Source of the DNA: Bacteroides bouchesdurhonensis
GTDB taxonomy: Bacteria > Bacteroidota > Bacteroidia > Bacteroidales > Bacteroidaceae
Reading direction: 5' to 3'
Length of the DNA: 64,000 nt
NCBI RefSeq assembly: GCF_900155865.1
Contig: NZ_LT707006.1
Coordinates: 1,385,626 to 1,449,625 of the forward strand
Both the position numbers and the translations under genes were made by a program. Shown here piece by piece: positions 26,017 through 35,850 of this stretch. A model generated the notes under the pieces. That model worked only from the letters and a program-made list of their open reading frames with translations. It was not told the DNA's origin and did not search any database. Within the stretch, counting starts at the first letter, position 1, and each line of letters opens with the position of its first letter.

Positions 26017-29000
26017 TTAGAATACAATTTTGATACCTCCTCCTATGTTACGTGTAGAAGGAAGTGAAGCGAATTCACCGATTTCCGACAGGATATCGTT
26101 ACCGAAGTTGGTGATTTCCGGATCGACATAGTTGTTAGCTTTCGGAGTCCACATAAAAAGGTTACGTCCAATGAAGCTCAAGTCGAGTTGTTGAATACCC
26201 AGTTTAGAAATCAATACTTTGGGGAATGAGTATGATAGTACTAATTCTCTCAGTTTCACATAGCCTTTCGGGATAACAAAATTCTCGAACTGACTTCTGG
26301 AATAAGCGTCACTATAAAAGTTACTCATGTTGTCGCTGGTTACCGGATTATTATTTTCGGCATATCCGCCATTGGGTAAGGCCATTACAGAGTTCGGAAC
26401 AACAAACGGTTCACGGTTATTGAACACTGAACGTGTGGTGTTACCGACGAAGTGCATCAACTGCGCTGTGTAAGAATACATATATCCTCCTTTGCGCCAA
26501 TCGGCTACAGCCGAGAGAGTGAAACCTTTGTACGTGATACGTGTATTGAATCCCATGTTGAAATCAGGAGCTGAAGAACCGATAGTTTTCATTTCACTGT
26601 TACTCGTTGTCGGAATGCCGTTTGCATCTACGATCACTTTTCCGTAATAAGGACTATTTGGGTCCTGTACAGTAGCAATGGCTGGGACTTGGAATATACC
26701 GAGAGGTTCGCCCACCTTGGCTACGAAGTTGGCGCTGTACGCTGTTTGCAGTACATATTCCGTTACAGGAGTATCACCTTCATTCCAGAGTTCTTTTACT
26801 TTACTCCAGTTCTTACTGAATGTGACACCGAGATCCCATTGGATATCCTTGTTACGAATTGGTGTCAGGTTTACTGACAACTCGATACCTTTATTGGAAA
26901 TCTTCCCCACATTACGAGTTGCCGTAGTGTAACGAGTTTCCGGAGCGACGTTTGCTGCTATAATTTGGTCTTTGGTCAGCTTATTGTAGTAAGCAAAGTC
27001 GATGTTGATTCGGTTGTCAATAAAATTAGTTGTTATTCCCAATTCCCATTCGGAAGTCTTTTCCGGTTTCAGATGGTTGTTTGCCTGACGGTTATATTCT
27101 GTTAGGCCCAATGCACCATTCAATGGAGTATAGATATATCCGAAACCTGTTGATATCTGAGTCGGTACGAAATAAGGCATTGTCCGGTAGACATTGGCAT
27201 CATTACCAGTTTGTCCCCAGGCTGCACGTACTTTCAGGTAGTTCACAATGTTATTTTTCAGAGAAGGAATCATATCCGTCAGAATCACTGAAGTGTTGAT
27301 GCCACCGTAGAAAAAGCTGTTTGCATGAATCGGCAATGTAGACGACCAGTCGTTACGTCCTGAAAGATTGACAAACCAGAAGTTTTTGTATCCGAACTCC
27401 ACCTGACCAAATGCTCCGATTGTTCTGCGTAATTCACGATAGTTAGTGCTGAGTGGTTTGTCGATACCATTTTCAAGGTTGTACCAACCAGCCATGAATA
27501 AACCATCAAGGTAAGATTTCAGGTAAGAAGATTTCCGCTGGTTGAGGTTCCAACCAAGAGTACCTCCTAAAGTGATATCTTCACCGATGTTGTAGTTGGC
27601 ATTCATGAAGAGGGTAGCGTCTAATTGGTCGTAGTTGTCAGAACGTTCTGTATACGTACCTCTTTCATCTGATTTACCTCCATCTGCACTGTAAGAGTTT
27701 TCCGCATAAGTCAATTTGGCTGTACGTAGTTTCTGGCGGGAGTTGGTAAAGTCGCCACCGAGACGGCCTACTGCTTTAAGACCGGGCATTACTTCATAAG
27801 CAAGTTCCAGTTTACCATAGATACGGTCATCTTGGTAGTTATTCTTGTTGTTAGCAAGTACCCAATAAGGATTTTGTGCATACCAAGTGTAATAGTTATT
27901 ACCATCATAACGAATGTCATTGAAATCTTTCATGACTGAGTAGTCAATGTCTACCGGATGTTGAATTAGTTCCTGTTGCATGGTAGCACCGGCTTTCCCT
28001 TGCCCTGCGGCGGCTTTGGTCATATCCTTACGAATATAGCTGACATTAACGTCTGCACTGAACTTATCGAATTTCATGTTACCACGAAGGGAGAACGTGT
28101 TACGCTCATATTTATCGGCATTATTCGGCAGGATACCATTTGAGGTGGTGTTTCCATAAGAAAGGAATAAACCTACTTTTTCAGTACCGGTCCGAATGCT
28201 TATATTATTGTTCATTTCGAATCCTGTAGTGTAAAAGTTACGTAAGTTGTCTTTTATGAATGAATAATGTTTTTTCATCTGAGGATCGAGGTTGTACGAA
28301 CCCCATTCATTCATTCTTCCATCGAGTGCAGGTCCCCATGAACCGTTTTCACTTCTGTCCCAAGTGCCCCAACCTTGACCGAACTTATCCTGATCTTGTG
28401 GAACACGTAATACGTTGGAGGCCATGAACGATCCATCATACGAAACGGTCAACTTCTCTTGTTTCGCACGTTTAGTTGTAATCATAATAACTCCATTAGC
28501 AGCACGTGAACCATAAAGTGCAGTTGCCGAGGCACCTTTTAGTATGGTTACTGATTCTACATCCTCCGGATTAATATCATTTGCACCGTTACCAAAGTCT
28601 ACAGCGTCATTTGCCTCGATCACTCCGTTGCCTTTATCATTAGACAAGCTGGTATTGTTGGATATCGGAACTCCGTCGATTACATACAATGGTTGATTGT
28701 TGGCGAAAGAAGAGTAGCCACGAACGATTACTTTCTGTGAACTACCAGCTGTACCGGAATTAGAAATATTAAGTCCGGCTACTTTTCCTGAAAGCCCTGC
28801 CATTACCGAACCGGATTTAGCTGCGATCAAGTCATCGTTCTTCACAGTAGAAGAAGCATATCCCAAAATCTTTTCACTTCTCTTGATACCCATAGCAGTT
28901 ACTACCACTTCGTCCAATGCCTTTGCATCCGATTTAAGTACGATTTTCAATACTCCATCTTTGATGGTAACATCTTGTGGGGCCATCCCCACGTAAGACA

Positions 29001-29223
29001 CATGAAGGGTTTTGGCTGTGGCGGGAACTCCTGAGATAGTAAACTTGCCGTCAATATCGGTGATTGTTCCTTGTGTAGTTCCAGCTACCAATATTGATGC
29101 ACCTACAACGGGTAATCCGTCTTCCGCAGAAGTAACAACTCCTGTTACTTTCGACGTTTGCGCTGTCATTATACCTACACTTACAAAAAGGCAGGCCAAC
29201 GTTAATAATAATTTCTCTTTCAT
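26017..29223 (-). CDS. SusC/RagA-family TonB-linked outer-membrane protein
   Basis: A 1,068-residue TonB-dependent importer. In order: signal peptide (about 1-21, ending MTAQ), a carboxypeptidase regulatory-like beta domain (about 25-100), the SusC signature ALDEVVVTAMGIKRSEK, the plug (about 115-230, with PLYVIDGVPISN and ATALYGSRAANGVIMI), then a 22-stranded barrel ending with an aromatic C-terminus (IKIVF). It is the first gene of a three-gene operon with SusD and a small lipoprotein. No glycosidase, sulfatase, protease or sensor lies nearby, so the substrate cannot be deduced. Confidence 0.94.
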   Translation of the reverse strand: MKEKLLLTLACLFVSVGIMTAQTSKVTGVVTSAEDGLPVVGASILVAGTTQGTITDIDGKFTISGVPATAKTLHVSYVGMAPQDVTIKDGVLKIVLKSDAKALDEVVVTAMGIKRSEKILGYASSTVKNDDLIAAKSGSVMAGLSGKVAGLNISNSGTAGSSQKVIVRGYSSFANNQPLYVIDGVPISNNTSLSNDKGNGVIEANDAVDFGNGANDINPEDVESVTILKGASATALYGSRAANGVIMITTKRAKQEKLTVSYDGSFMASNVLRVPQDQDKFGQGWGTWDRSENGSWGPALDGRMNEWGSYNLDPQMKKHYSFIKDNLRNFYTTGFEMNNNISIRTGTEKVGLFLSYGNTTSNGILPNNADKYERNTFSLRGNMKFDKFSADVNVSYIRKDMTKAAAGQGKAGATMQQELIQHPVDIDYSVMKDFNDIRYDGNNYYTWYAQNPYWVLANNKNNYQDDRIYGKLELAYEVMPGLKAVGRLGGDFTNSRQKLRTAKLTYAENSYSADGGKSDERGTYTERSDNYDQLDATLFMNANYNIGEDITLGGTLGWNLNQRKSSYLKSYLDGLFMAGWYNLENGIDKPLSTNYRELRRTIGAFGQVEFGYKNFWFVNLSGRNDWSSTLPIHANSFFYGGINTSVILTDMIPSLKNNIVNYLKVRAAWGQTGNDANVYRTMPYFVPTQISTGFGYIYTPLNGALGLTEYNRQANNHLKPEKTSEWELGITTNFIDNRINIDFAYYNKLTKDQIIAANVAPETRYTTATRNVGKISNKGIELSVNLTPIRNKDIQWDLGVTFSKNWSKVKELWNEGDTPVTEYVLQTAYSANFVAKVGEPLGIFQVPAIATVQDPNSPYYGKVIVDANGIPTTSNSEMKTIGSSAPDFNMGFNTRITYKGFTLSAVADWRKGGYMYSYTAQLMHFVGNTTRSVFNNREPFVVPNSVMALPNGGYAENNNPVTSDNMSNFYSDAYSRSQFENFVIPKGYVKLRELVLSYSFPKVLISKLGIQQLDLSFIGRNLFMWTPKANNYVDPEITNFGNDILSEIGEFASLPSTRNIGGGIKIVF

Positions 29224-29528
29224 AAAACTCTCTCTCTTTAATTTAACTTATAAAAACTGTTGTTTGCTTTCTAACTAAGTATTAATTCTCATTGATAACT
29301 AAACTCTGTGCTGACCTTTATGCTGAGACAACATCTTTTATGTTAGAATTGTTTGCTTACAATGAATAAATTTAAAGTAGAGTGGTTATTTTTATAATAT
29401 TTTGAATGCAGGCTTAATATTTATGCAATTTAATAAATAAAAAATAATAGTTTAAAAAAGTATTATTGGCTGGTTTGTCCACATCTCTTTATCAAGGAAG
29501 GTATAAAAAGAGAGGCTGTATCTTTTTC
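29224..29528 (-). other. Leader/promoter region of the SusC operon
   Basis: A 305-base A/T-rich gap between the SusC start and the PiT transporter stop. It must hold the SusC operon promoter and the PiT 3' end. I found no exact TAnnTTTG box, tRNA, long palindrome or open frame in it. An AGAGAGG purine run sits just before the SusC start. Confidence 0.5.
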
Positions 29529-31781
29529 TTATGGCATCTCCGTTTCCATCTGGAATTTGCGACTTACCTTCATTAGGTTGATAGTGTAAGTTACCACGTT
29601 TTGTGCTTCCTGAACCATAGTGAGATAAACCATGCTTACACGTATACTACCTGTCTGGCTTTGGATACGTTGTAACTCCTGACGTTTCAGATGAGAAAGT
29701 TGGCCGTTCAGGTCGTTGGCACGACGAATTACTTCTTCCATACCGTTATAGTCATTGTTTTCCAATCTCTTGCGGCATTGTTGAATCAAATAGGTGATAT
29801 CTTCTGCTACGTCGCTGAATTCACCTTTCTGAATAGCATCCAGCGGGTTGAAATTATTATCGATATGTTCCAAACAAGGTTCGCTGAGACGGGCGATACT
29901 GTAAACCAGTTCACTGGCAAAGTCATTTCCTTGATAATAATAAAGTCCTTTTTCAAGAACAGTCGTGTTGTCAAGGCGACACATGGCAACTGTTCCCATA
30001 CGTTTCATCTGTTTGATGAGTTGTTTTTCGAATTTGGTAGCTCCCATAGAACGCCGTAGCCCTCTCAGGTTTTCGTGGATAAATGAATTCACAGTTAATT
30101 CGAAGTTGGTTTCTGCATATTCTAATACCTTGGCTAGTTCCTCACGGGTATGTTGGCGCATTAATTGCAAAGCTTCTTCGTTGTCGGTAGTTTGCATCAG
30201 TTGTTTTAATGTCTCGTTAGCTTGTTCTTTTGCTTTACGTTTCTTATACATTATTTGGCTACGTATTAGAATAAAGACAGCAATACCAATCAGGACAATG
30301 ATAGATATATTTCCTCCATAATGTAATACCATCGTTACAAAGAAACAAATGGTAAAGGCTGCTCCGGCTGTGATGAACCATCCTCCGATAACACTTAATA
30401 CGCCGGTAATACGGTAAACGGCTGAGTCACGTCCCCAGGCACGGTCGGCGAGCGAGGTACCCATGGCAACCATGAAGGTCACGTAAGTAGTAGAAAGCGG
30501 CAATTTCAAGGAGGTTCCCAAGGCAATAAGTAAACCAGCAAGTACTAAGTTTACGGAGGCCCGGACTAGGTCGAAAGCTGCTCCATCAGCAATGATAGCT
30601 TCATCTTTGCGGAAACGGGTATCGAGCCATTTCTTAGTACCTTCTGGTGTGATGCGTGATATTGTGTTAGCAAGGGTCATACTTATACGGACCATGGTAC
30701 GGGCGATTGGTGTACTTCCGAAGTTCTCTTCTCCTTCATCCTGACGGGAGAGATCGACAGAGGTTTTTATAACGGCATGTGCTTTTTTGGAGGTGCATAA
30801 GGCATATACCATAATGGCCCCGGCACCGATCAGGAAATACCAGGGTGTTTTTGCCGGACCGAGTAAGGATGTCATCAGGAAGCTGTCGGGAGTAACGCCG
30901 TTTCCGTTCGTTGTAAAATCAAGAAATGAAGAGTATCCTGCCAAAGGCACACCGATAAAGTTTACCAGGTCATTACCGGCAAAAGCAAGGGCGAGGGCAA
31001 AAGTTCCCATCAGTACTACTATTTTAAATACATTGACTTTCAGCCAATGAAGTACTTGCATCAGGATAGTGAAAAACACGAATAGTATGAAGATTAGTAT
31101 CAGAGTATTCTCTTGTATCCACAATTTATTTTCGGGTGTCATGAAGGAACTGTCCTTCAAACCTTTAATAAGCATAAAGTAGATGATGGAAGTAGCGGCG
31201 ATACCTCCGAACAGCCCGATGCTATATTTGATTTTTTGGGTGTAATTGAAAGTAAAGACTACGCGGGCAATCCATTGTACCACCATACCAAAAAAGAAAG
31301 CGATTGCAACAGATACGAAGATTGCCATGATGACGGAGAGTGCTTTGTCAGTATTGATAAGTTGCCCCAGACTGAGTGTGCTGTCGGCATTTACTTTAAT
31401 CAATGAAAGTGCAAAGGTTCCTCCAAGAAGTTCAAATACCAGGGATACGGTGGTAGAGGTAGGCATTCCCATTGAATTGAATACATCCAGCAGTACGACG
31501 TCGGTTAGCATAACGGCAAGCAATATGCACATAATTTCCGCAAAATAGAAATGTTCCGGTTGGTAGATACCGTGTCGGGCAATGTCCATCATTCCATTAG
31601 ATAGTGAAGCTCCGATGAAAATACCTATACCGGCAATGAATAAGATAGTTTTGAATGAAGCGGCTTTTGCTCCTACTGCTGAATTTAGAAAGTTTACCGC
31701 ATCGTTACTCACACCGACGATCAGGTCGAAGACTGCAAGTACGAAGAGGAAAATGATAATGCATAAGTAAATTGTCTCCAT
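29529..31781 (-). CDS. Inorganic phosphate transporter (PiT family) with cytoplasmic tail
   Basis: A 750-residue phosphate permease. The membrane part (about 1-510) has the duplicated PiT signature: GVSNDAVNFLNSAVGAKAAS near residue 24 and GNDLVNFIGVPLAGYSSF near 268, with a PLSTTYVTFMVAMGTSLADR stretch. The C-terminal ~230 residues form a soluble, helical PhoU-like region seen in Bacteroidota members of the family. Polyphosphate kinase lies next upstream on the same strand, suggesting joint uptake and storage of phosphate. A Pho-box-like repeat precedes the gene. Confidence 0.9.
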   Translation of the reverse strand: METIYLCIIIFLFVLAVFDLIVGVSNDAVNFLNSAVGAKAASFKTILFIAGIGIFIGASLSNGMMDIARHGIYQPEHFYFAEIMCILLAVMLTDVVLLDVFNSMGMPTSTTVSLVFELLGGTFALSLIKVNADSTLSLGQLINTDKALSVIMAIFVSVAIAFFFGMVVQWIARVVFTFNYTQKIKYSIGLFGGIAATSIIYFMLIKGLKDSSFMTPENKLWIQENTLILIFILFVFFTILMQVLHWLKVNVFKIVVLMGTFALALAFAGNDLVNFIGVPLAGYSSFLDFTTNGNGVTPDSFLMTSLLGPAKTPWYFLIGAGAIMVYALCTSKKAHAVIKTSVDLSRQDEGEENFGSTPIARTMVRISMTLANTISRITPEGTKKWLDTRFRKDEAIIADGAAFDLVRASVNLVLAGLLIALGTSLKLPLSTTYVTFMVAMGTSLADRAWGRDSAVYRITGVLSVIGGWFITAGAAFTICFFVTMVLHYGGNISIIVLIGIAVFILIRSQIMYKKRKAKEQANETLKQLMQTTDNEEALQLMRQHTREELAKVLEYAETNFELTVNSFIHENLRGLRRSMGATKFEKQLIKQMKRMGTVAMCRLDNTTVLEKGLYYYQGNDFASELVYSIARLSEPCLEHIDNNFNPLDAIQKGEFSDVAEDITYLIQQCRKRLENNDYNGMEEVIRRANDLNGQLSHLKRQELQRIQSQTGSIRVSMVYLTMVQEAQNVVTYTINLMKVSRKFQMETEMP

Positions 31782-31835
31782 AAAAATGTGTATGTTATTT
31801 CTGAGTGCAAAAGTCTGATTTTGACGTTGCAGTGA

Positions 31836-31864
31836 AATGTCATATGTGTTACATTTGTGTTACA
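31836..31864 (-). promoter_or_regulatory. Pho-box-like triple direct repeat upstream of PiT
   Basis: On the minus strand three 7-mers lie at exact 11-bp spacing: TGTAACA, four bases, TGTAACA, four bases, TGACATT. PhoB binds 7-bp repeats separated by 4 A/T-rich bases, so the geometry fits. The site is about 55 bases upstream of the transporter start. A PhoB protein in this genome is assumed, not seen. Confidence 0.55.
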
Positions 31865-32177
31865 AGCTGAAAGTGTCCGGTAAAGGTATTATACAGGACG
31901 AATGGAAGGAGAGACTTGTGAGAGATTTCTTTCGGATGGGATATATAAATGAAAGATGAAGATGTTCTGTCTTTAAGAATATAAGAGGGAGTAGTAGGAT
32001 ATAAAAGATGATTATGGAGCGAATTATGTATATTTTGTTGCAAGAATACCAATTTTTCTGTATTTGTTTGCAAATAATATACTGTTTTATCCAACTTAAA
32101 TGGTTGATGGATCATTCGAATCTCTCGCATTTTTCGCCCTAAACACTAAGAAAAGCTGAGAAATAATAGGCAGAAGA

Positions 32178-32215
32178 GCCAGAGTGTGCCGTTTTTAAGA
32201 TTGGCACCCTCTAGC
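32178..32215 (-). terminator. Candidate hairpin after ppk1
   Basis: GAGTGTGCC (32182-32190) faces GGCACCCTC (32203-32211) with one mismatch, extended by an outer GCCAGA/TCTAGC. It has no good T tract on the minus strand, so its strength as a terminator is doubtful. Confidence 0.4.
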
Positions 32216-32272
32216 TCCTGCTTGTTATTTGGCTTTTCTACATTTTGTTTTACTTATCCGCCTGAAATCTCA

Positions 32273-34330
32273 TTAAACCGTTGTCTGCTTGTTCAGCCAG
32301 TCATAAAAGTAATATTGTGCTCTGATAGCAGCTTTCCCGGCAGGTCTCTTTTTGAAAACATTGTTCAATTGACCGTCCACCCAACAGGCCTTTTGATTGT
32401 CTGCCAGCTGGATGCGGAGTAATTCTATTAAATCACTTTTTAAATCAGGATCAAGAATGGGGGTGACAGCTTCAATTCGGCGGTATAAGTTACGTCTCAT
32501 CCAGTCAGGAGAACCCATGAAGAGATCGGGATTATCATTGTTTCCAAAATACCAGATACGGGCATGTTCCAGAAAACTATCAACAATGCGTGTTACACGA
32601 ATGTTACGACTGTAAGGCAGTCCCGGGATGAGGCAGCAAATACCTCGAACAATCAGGTCGATTTTTACCCCCCGTTCAGAGGCTTCATAAAGTCGGTCGA
32701 TCATAGTTGGGTCTTGAAGTGCGTTCATTTTCAAAATGATTCGTCCTTCTTTTCCTTGTTCGGCAAGAGAGATTTCCCGGTCAATGAGCCGGTTTAGTTC
32801 CGGAATCAGGTTAAAACGGGCAACTAACAATGTATTGAATTTCGGATTTTCTTTTCCTTGTAGCGTGCGGAAGAGGTTATACAGGTCATTCACGATTTCT
32901 TTCCGACAAGTGAACAGCCCGCAGTCTGCATAAAGCGTGGCAGTTTTCTCATTGAAGTTACCCGTACTGATGTATGCGTAACTGGGAACCTTTTCCCCAT
33001 TAAACCCGCGGCGTCGTACAAGAGCTACTTTGGCGTGCACCTTCAGTCCGGGAATACTATAAATAATCTTGATGCCTGCTGCTTGCATCATTTCAGCAGT
33101 TGCCAGGTTGTTTTCTTCATCAAAACGGGCTTTCAGTTCTACAAAAACAGTTACTTTCTTACCGTTCTGCGCGGCAGCTATCAGTGTGTTAATGACAGCG
33201 GAGTTTTCTGCTACCCGATATTGGGTAACCATGATTTCCCGTGTTTCAGGATTGTGCACTGCTTCGTAAAGAAAATGAATGAAATGGTCGAAAGAATGGT
33301 AAGGATAGTATAATAACAAGTCCTTCTTAGCAACATAATTGAAGATTGACTCTTTCTCGTCAAGACAAGTTAGCCTCATCGGCTTCGGCTTCTCAATAGG
33401 ACGGAGCGACTTGTTCGGATTAGGCAGATGACGCAAGTCTTCCAGGTTCAAGTGCTTGTCTCCGGGGACAAGCTCGTCACGATGGATATGGAAAGCATCC
33501 ATCAGGAATTCGAGAAAGTCTTGTGGCATAGAACGGTCATAAACAAATCGGCATACATCTCCAATCTTACGCTTTTTCACTTTCTGCTTTAATTGTTTTA
33601 CGAGGTCGGCACCGTTGGTCGCGTCGTCAATGAGAATATCGGCATCACGGGAAATCTTGATGCTATAACTGGAATCTACTTCATAACCGGGGAAAATAAG
33701 TCCGAGATTTGCCTTGATGATGTCTTCAACAAATATCAGATAATGGTTTCCTTCGTGTGCCGGAAGTTCGATAAACCGGGGGACCTTAGCATAGGGTTGC
33801 TTCATTACGAAATAAAGCGGCTTTCCTCCCTCCTTGGGGTATAACCGTATGGCGAGATAAAGCCGGTTATCCCGCAAAAAAGAGATAATCTTATCTTTTG
33901 AGACGGGGACAGGTTGCAGGTACGGAAAGATTTCTTCCCGGAAGAAGTCTATGATAAACTTCTCGTGGAACGGTTCCACATGTCTGCTCTGGTAAAAAAT
34001 GATATGATTCTTTTTTAGGGCCGGCAGTATCATTTCTTCGTAGATACGCACACGATCGTCCAACTGGCGGGTAACTTCCCGGTTTATTTCTTCCACTAGT
34101 TCTCGTGCCGACTGCACACTTTCTTCATCACTTTCCGTTGCGCCGGATGCCACTGCTTTGTGGTCCGCCACACGAATTTTATAGAACTCTTCCAAATTGG
34201 CAGAGTAGATAGAGATAAAATTTATTCGTTCGTACAGTGGCAGATGTTCGTCGCGGGCTTCCAGTAATACCCGGTAATTGAACGATAGCCAACTAATGTC
34301 CCGTTTAAAATAATTATACTTGTTTTCCAT
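32273..34330 (-). CDS. ppk1: Polyphosphate kinase 1
   Basis: Makes polyphosphate from ATP through a phospho-histidine intermediate. From Met 34330 it has 685 residues, normal for the family. Four-domain layout: N-terminal helical domain (FKRDISWLSFNYRVLLEA), head domain, and two phospholipase D-like domains. The conserved SIPGLKVHAKVALV carries the catalytic His near residue 425, and ARIWYFGNNDNPDLFMGSPD lies near 585. A longer frame to 34384 would cover the promoter boxes and is rejected. The gene is divergent from the phosphoesterase gene and upstream of the phosphate transporter on the same strand. Confidence 0.95.
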   Translation of the reverse strand: MENKYNYFKRDISWLSFNYRVLLEARDEHLPLYERINFISIYSANLEEFYKIRVADHKAVASGATESDEESVQSARELVEEINREVTRQLDDRVRIYEEMILPALKKNHIIFYQSRHVEPFHEKFIIDFFREEIFPYLQPVPVSKDKIISFLRDNRLYLAIRLYPKEGGKPLYFVMKQPYAKVPRFIELPAHEGNHYLIFVEDIIKANLGLIFPGYEVDSSYSIKISRDADILIDDATNGADLVKQLKQKVKKRKIGDVCRFVYDRSMPQDFLEFLMDAFHIHRDELVPGDKHLNLEDLRHLPNPNKSLRPIEKPKPMRLTCLDEKESIFNYVAKKDLLLYYPYHSFDHFIHFLYEAVHNPETREIMVTQYRVAENSAVINTLIAAAQNGKKVTVFVELKARFDEENNLATAEMMQAAGIKIIYSIPGLKVHAKVALVRRRGFNGEKVPSYAYISTGNFNEKTATLYADCGLFTCRKEIVNDLYNLFRTLQGKENPKFNTLLVARFNLIPELNRLIDREISLAEQGKEGRIILKMNALQDPTMIDRLYEASERGVKIDLIVRGICCLIPGLPYSRNIRVTRIVDSFLEHARIWYFGNNDNPDLFMGSPDWMRRNLYRRIEAVTPILDPDLKSDLIELLRIQLADNQKACWVDGQLNNVFKKRPAGKAAIRAQYYFYDWLNKQTTV

Positions 34331-34354
34331 GCGCTTCAAAGTCAAGATTTCCTC

Positions 34355-34362
34355 CAAATATA
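34355..34362 (-). promoter_or_regulatory. Candidate -7 box for ppk1
   Basis: The minus strand reads TATATTTG (TAnnTTTG), 25 bases upstream of the Ppk1 start. It lies one base from an opposing -7 box on the plus strand. Confidence 0.45.
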
Positions 34363-34363
34363 C

Positions 34364-34371
34364 TATCTTTG
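34364..34371 (+). promoter_or_regulatory. Candidate -7 box for the YfcE-like phosphoesterase gene
   Basis: TATCTTTG (TAnnTTTG), 21 bases before the start codon, back to back with the ppk1 box. Confidence 0.45.
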
Positions 34372-34392
34372 TGGAATTAAACAAAAGATTTT

Positions 34393-34884
34393 ATGACAAG
34401 AATAGGATTATTATCAGATACTCACGCTTATTGGGATGAAAAATATTTGGAGTATTTCGAACCCTGTGACGAAATCTGGCATGCGGGAGATATCGGTTCT
34501 CTGGAAGTAGCGGAGAAACTTACCGAGTTTCGTCCGTTTCGTGCCGTTTATGGAAACATTGATGGTCAGGAGATTAGGAAACTATTTCCGCAAGTAAACC
34601 GCTTTACCGTAGATGGGGCGGAAATACTGATGAAGCATATTGGAGGTTATCCGGGAAAATATGATCCCTCTATCATTGGGAGTCTGATGACGCGTCCACC
34701 AAAATTGTTTATTAGCGGACATTCCCATATATTAAAGGTAAAATATGATAAAACATTAAATATGTTACATATTAATCCGGGGGCTGCCGGGATGTCCGGT
34801 TTTCATAAAGTACGGACATTGGTGCGCTTTGTCATTGATCAGGGAGCCTTCACAGACTTGGAAGTTATTGAACTGGCCGGGTGA
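34393..34884 (+). CDS. YfcE/MJ0936-type metallophosphoesterase
   Basis: A 163-residue calcineurin-like phosphodiesterase with the compact family fold. Metal-binding motifs appear in order: LLSDTHAYW (D and H, residues 7-9), HAGDIGS (about 31-37), VYGNIDG (about 52-58), MKHIGG and the late GHSHILK (about 108-114). The substrate is unknown; family members cleave artificial phosphodiesters. It is a soluble single gene ending 75 bases before rfbA. Confidence 0.88.
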   Translation: MTRIGLLSDTHAYWDEKYLEYFEPCDEIWHAGDIGSLEVAEKLTEFRPFRAVYGNIDGQEIRKLFPQVNRFTVDGAEILMKHIGGYPGKYDPSIIGSLMTRPPKLFISGHSHILKVKYDKTLNMLHINPGAAGMSGFHKVRTLVRFVIDQGAFTDLEVIELAG

Positions 34885-34959
34885 AAAATGATTTTAAAAT
34901 TTTGCCACGTCAGATTTCTTTCCGACCTTTGCACGCACTAACGAATAACTCAGACGAAG

Positions 34960-35829
34960 ATGAAAGGAATTATTCTGGCAGGAGGGAGTGCTACGCGTCT
35001 CTATCCGCTTTCTAAAGCGATTTCCAAGCAAATAATGCCTGTGTATGACAAGCCGATGATTTATTATCCGCTATCTACACTGATGTTGGCTGGAATACGT
35101 GAAGTATTGATTATCTCTACCCCGCGTGATCTTCCTATGTTCCGCGACTTGTTGGGGACAGGTGAAGAACTAGGAATGTCGTTTTCTTATAAAATTCAGG
35201 AGAAACCTAACGGCTTGGCGCAGGCTTTTGTACTTGGTGCCGATTTTCTGAATGGAGAACCGGGTTGCCTTATCTTGGGCGATAATATGTTTTACGGTCA
35301 GGGATTCTCTGCTATGCTTCGTCGTGCTGCCAGCATAACAAAAGGTGCTTGTATTTTCGGCTATTATGTGAAAGATCCTCGCGCTTATGGTGTGGTGGAA
35401 TTTGACGAACAGGGAAAAGTGATGTCTCTGGAAGAGAAACCGCTACACCCGAAAAGTAACTATGCTGTTCCCGGACTTTACTTCTACGACGCTACTGTAA
35501 CCGCAAAAGCTGCTGCACTCCGACCTTCGGCGCGTGGAGAATATGAGATAACGGATCTGAACCGTCTCTATCTGGAAGAGGGCACATTGAAGGTAGAACT
35601 ATTTGGACGTGGATTTGCATGGCTTGATACAGGAAACTGTGACAGCTTATTGGAAGCTTCCAATTTTGTGGCAACCATTCAGAATCGTCAGGGTTTCTAT
35701 GTCAGCTGTATCGAAGAAATAGCTTGGCGTCAGGGATGGATTTCATCAGAGCAACTACTTGTGTTAGGACAACAACTTGAAAAGACGGAATACGGTAAGT
35801 ACCTTATAGAACTGGCAAAACAATCCTAA
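34960..35829 (+). CDS. rfbA: Glucose-1-phosphate thymidylyltransferase
   Basis: Makes dTDP-glucose from glucose-1-phosphate and dTTP, the first step towards dTDP-rhamnose and other dTDP-6-deoxysugars for surface polysaccharides. It has 289 residues. The nucleotidyltransferase signature GGSATRLYPLSKAISKQIMP lies at residues 8-27, with KPMIYYPL next, then ILGDNMFYG and the C-terminal FAWLDTGNCDSLLEA. It is followed 21 bases later by rfbB. The epimerase rfbC and reductase rfbD are not in this window. Confidence 0.96.
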   Translation: MKGIILAGGSATRLYPLSKAISKQIMPVYDKPMIYYPLSTLMLAGIREVLIISTPRDLPMFRDLLGTGEELGMSFSYKIQEKPNGLAQAFVLGADFLNGEPGCLILGDNMFYGQGFSAMLRRAASITKGACIFGYYVKDPRAYGVVEFDEQGKVMSLEEKPLHPKSNYAVPGLYFYDATVTAKAAALRPSARGEYEITDLNRLYLEEGTLKVELFGRGFAWLDTGNCDSLLEASNFVATIQNRQGFYVSCIEEIAWRQGWISSEQLLVLGQQLEKTEYGKYLIELAKQS

Positions 35830-35850
35830 AATCAACATAAAGAATTATAT

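Larger units (their letters stand above)
31782..32272. other. Non-coding gap between PiT and ppk1
   Basis: A 491-base gap with no gene I accept. It contains the Pho-box-like repeat near the PiT start, an A/T-rich middle, and a hairpin just after the ppk1 stop. A 93-codon open frame on the minus strand (31849-32130) has low-complexity composition and no family features and is not called. Confidence 0.5.

Noticed and set aside
29501..29528. Terminator for the PiT gene (AAAAAGA..TCTTTTT)
   Set aside because: The stem is only seven A/T pairs with a large loop, too weak to list as a feature.
31849..32130. 93-codon minus-strand open frame upstream of the PiT gene
   Set aside because: Composition is low in complexity, no family pattern is visible, and it covers the Pho-like repeat and likely promoter of the transporter.
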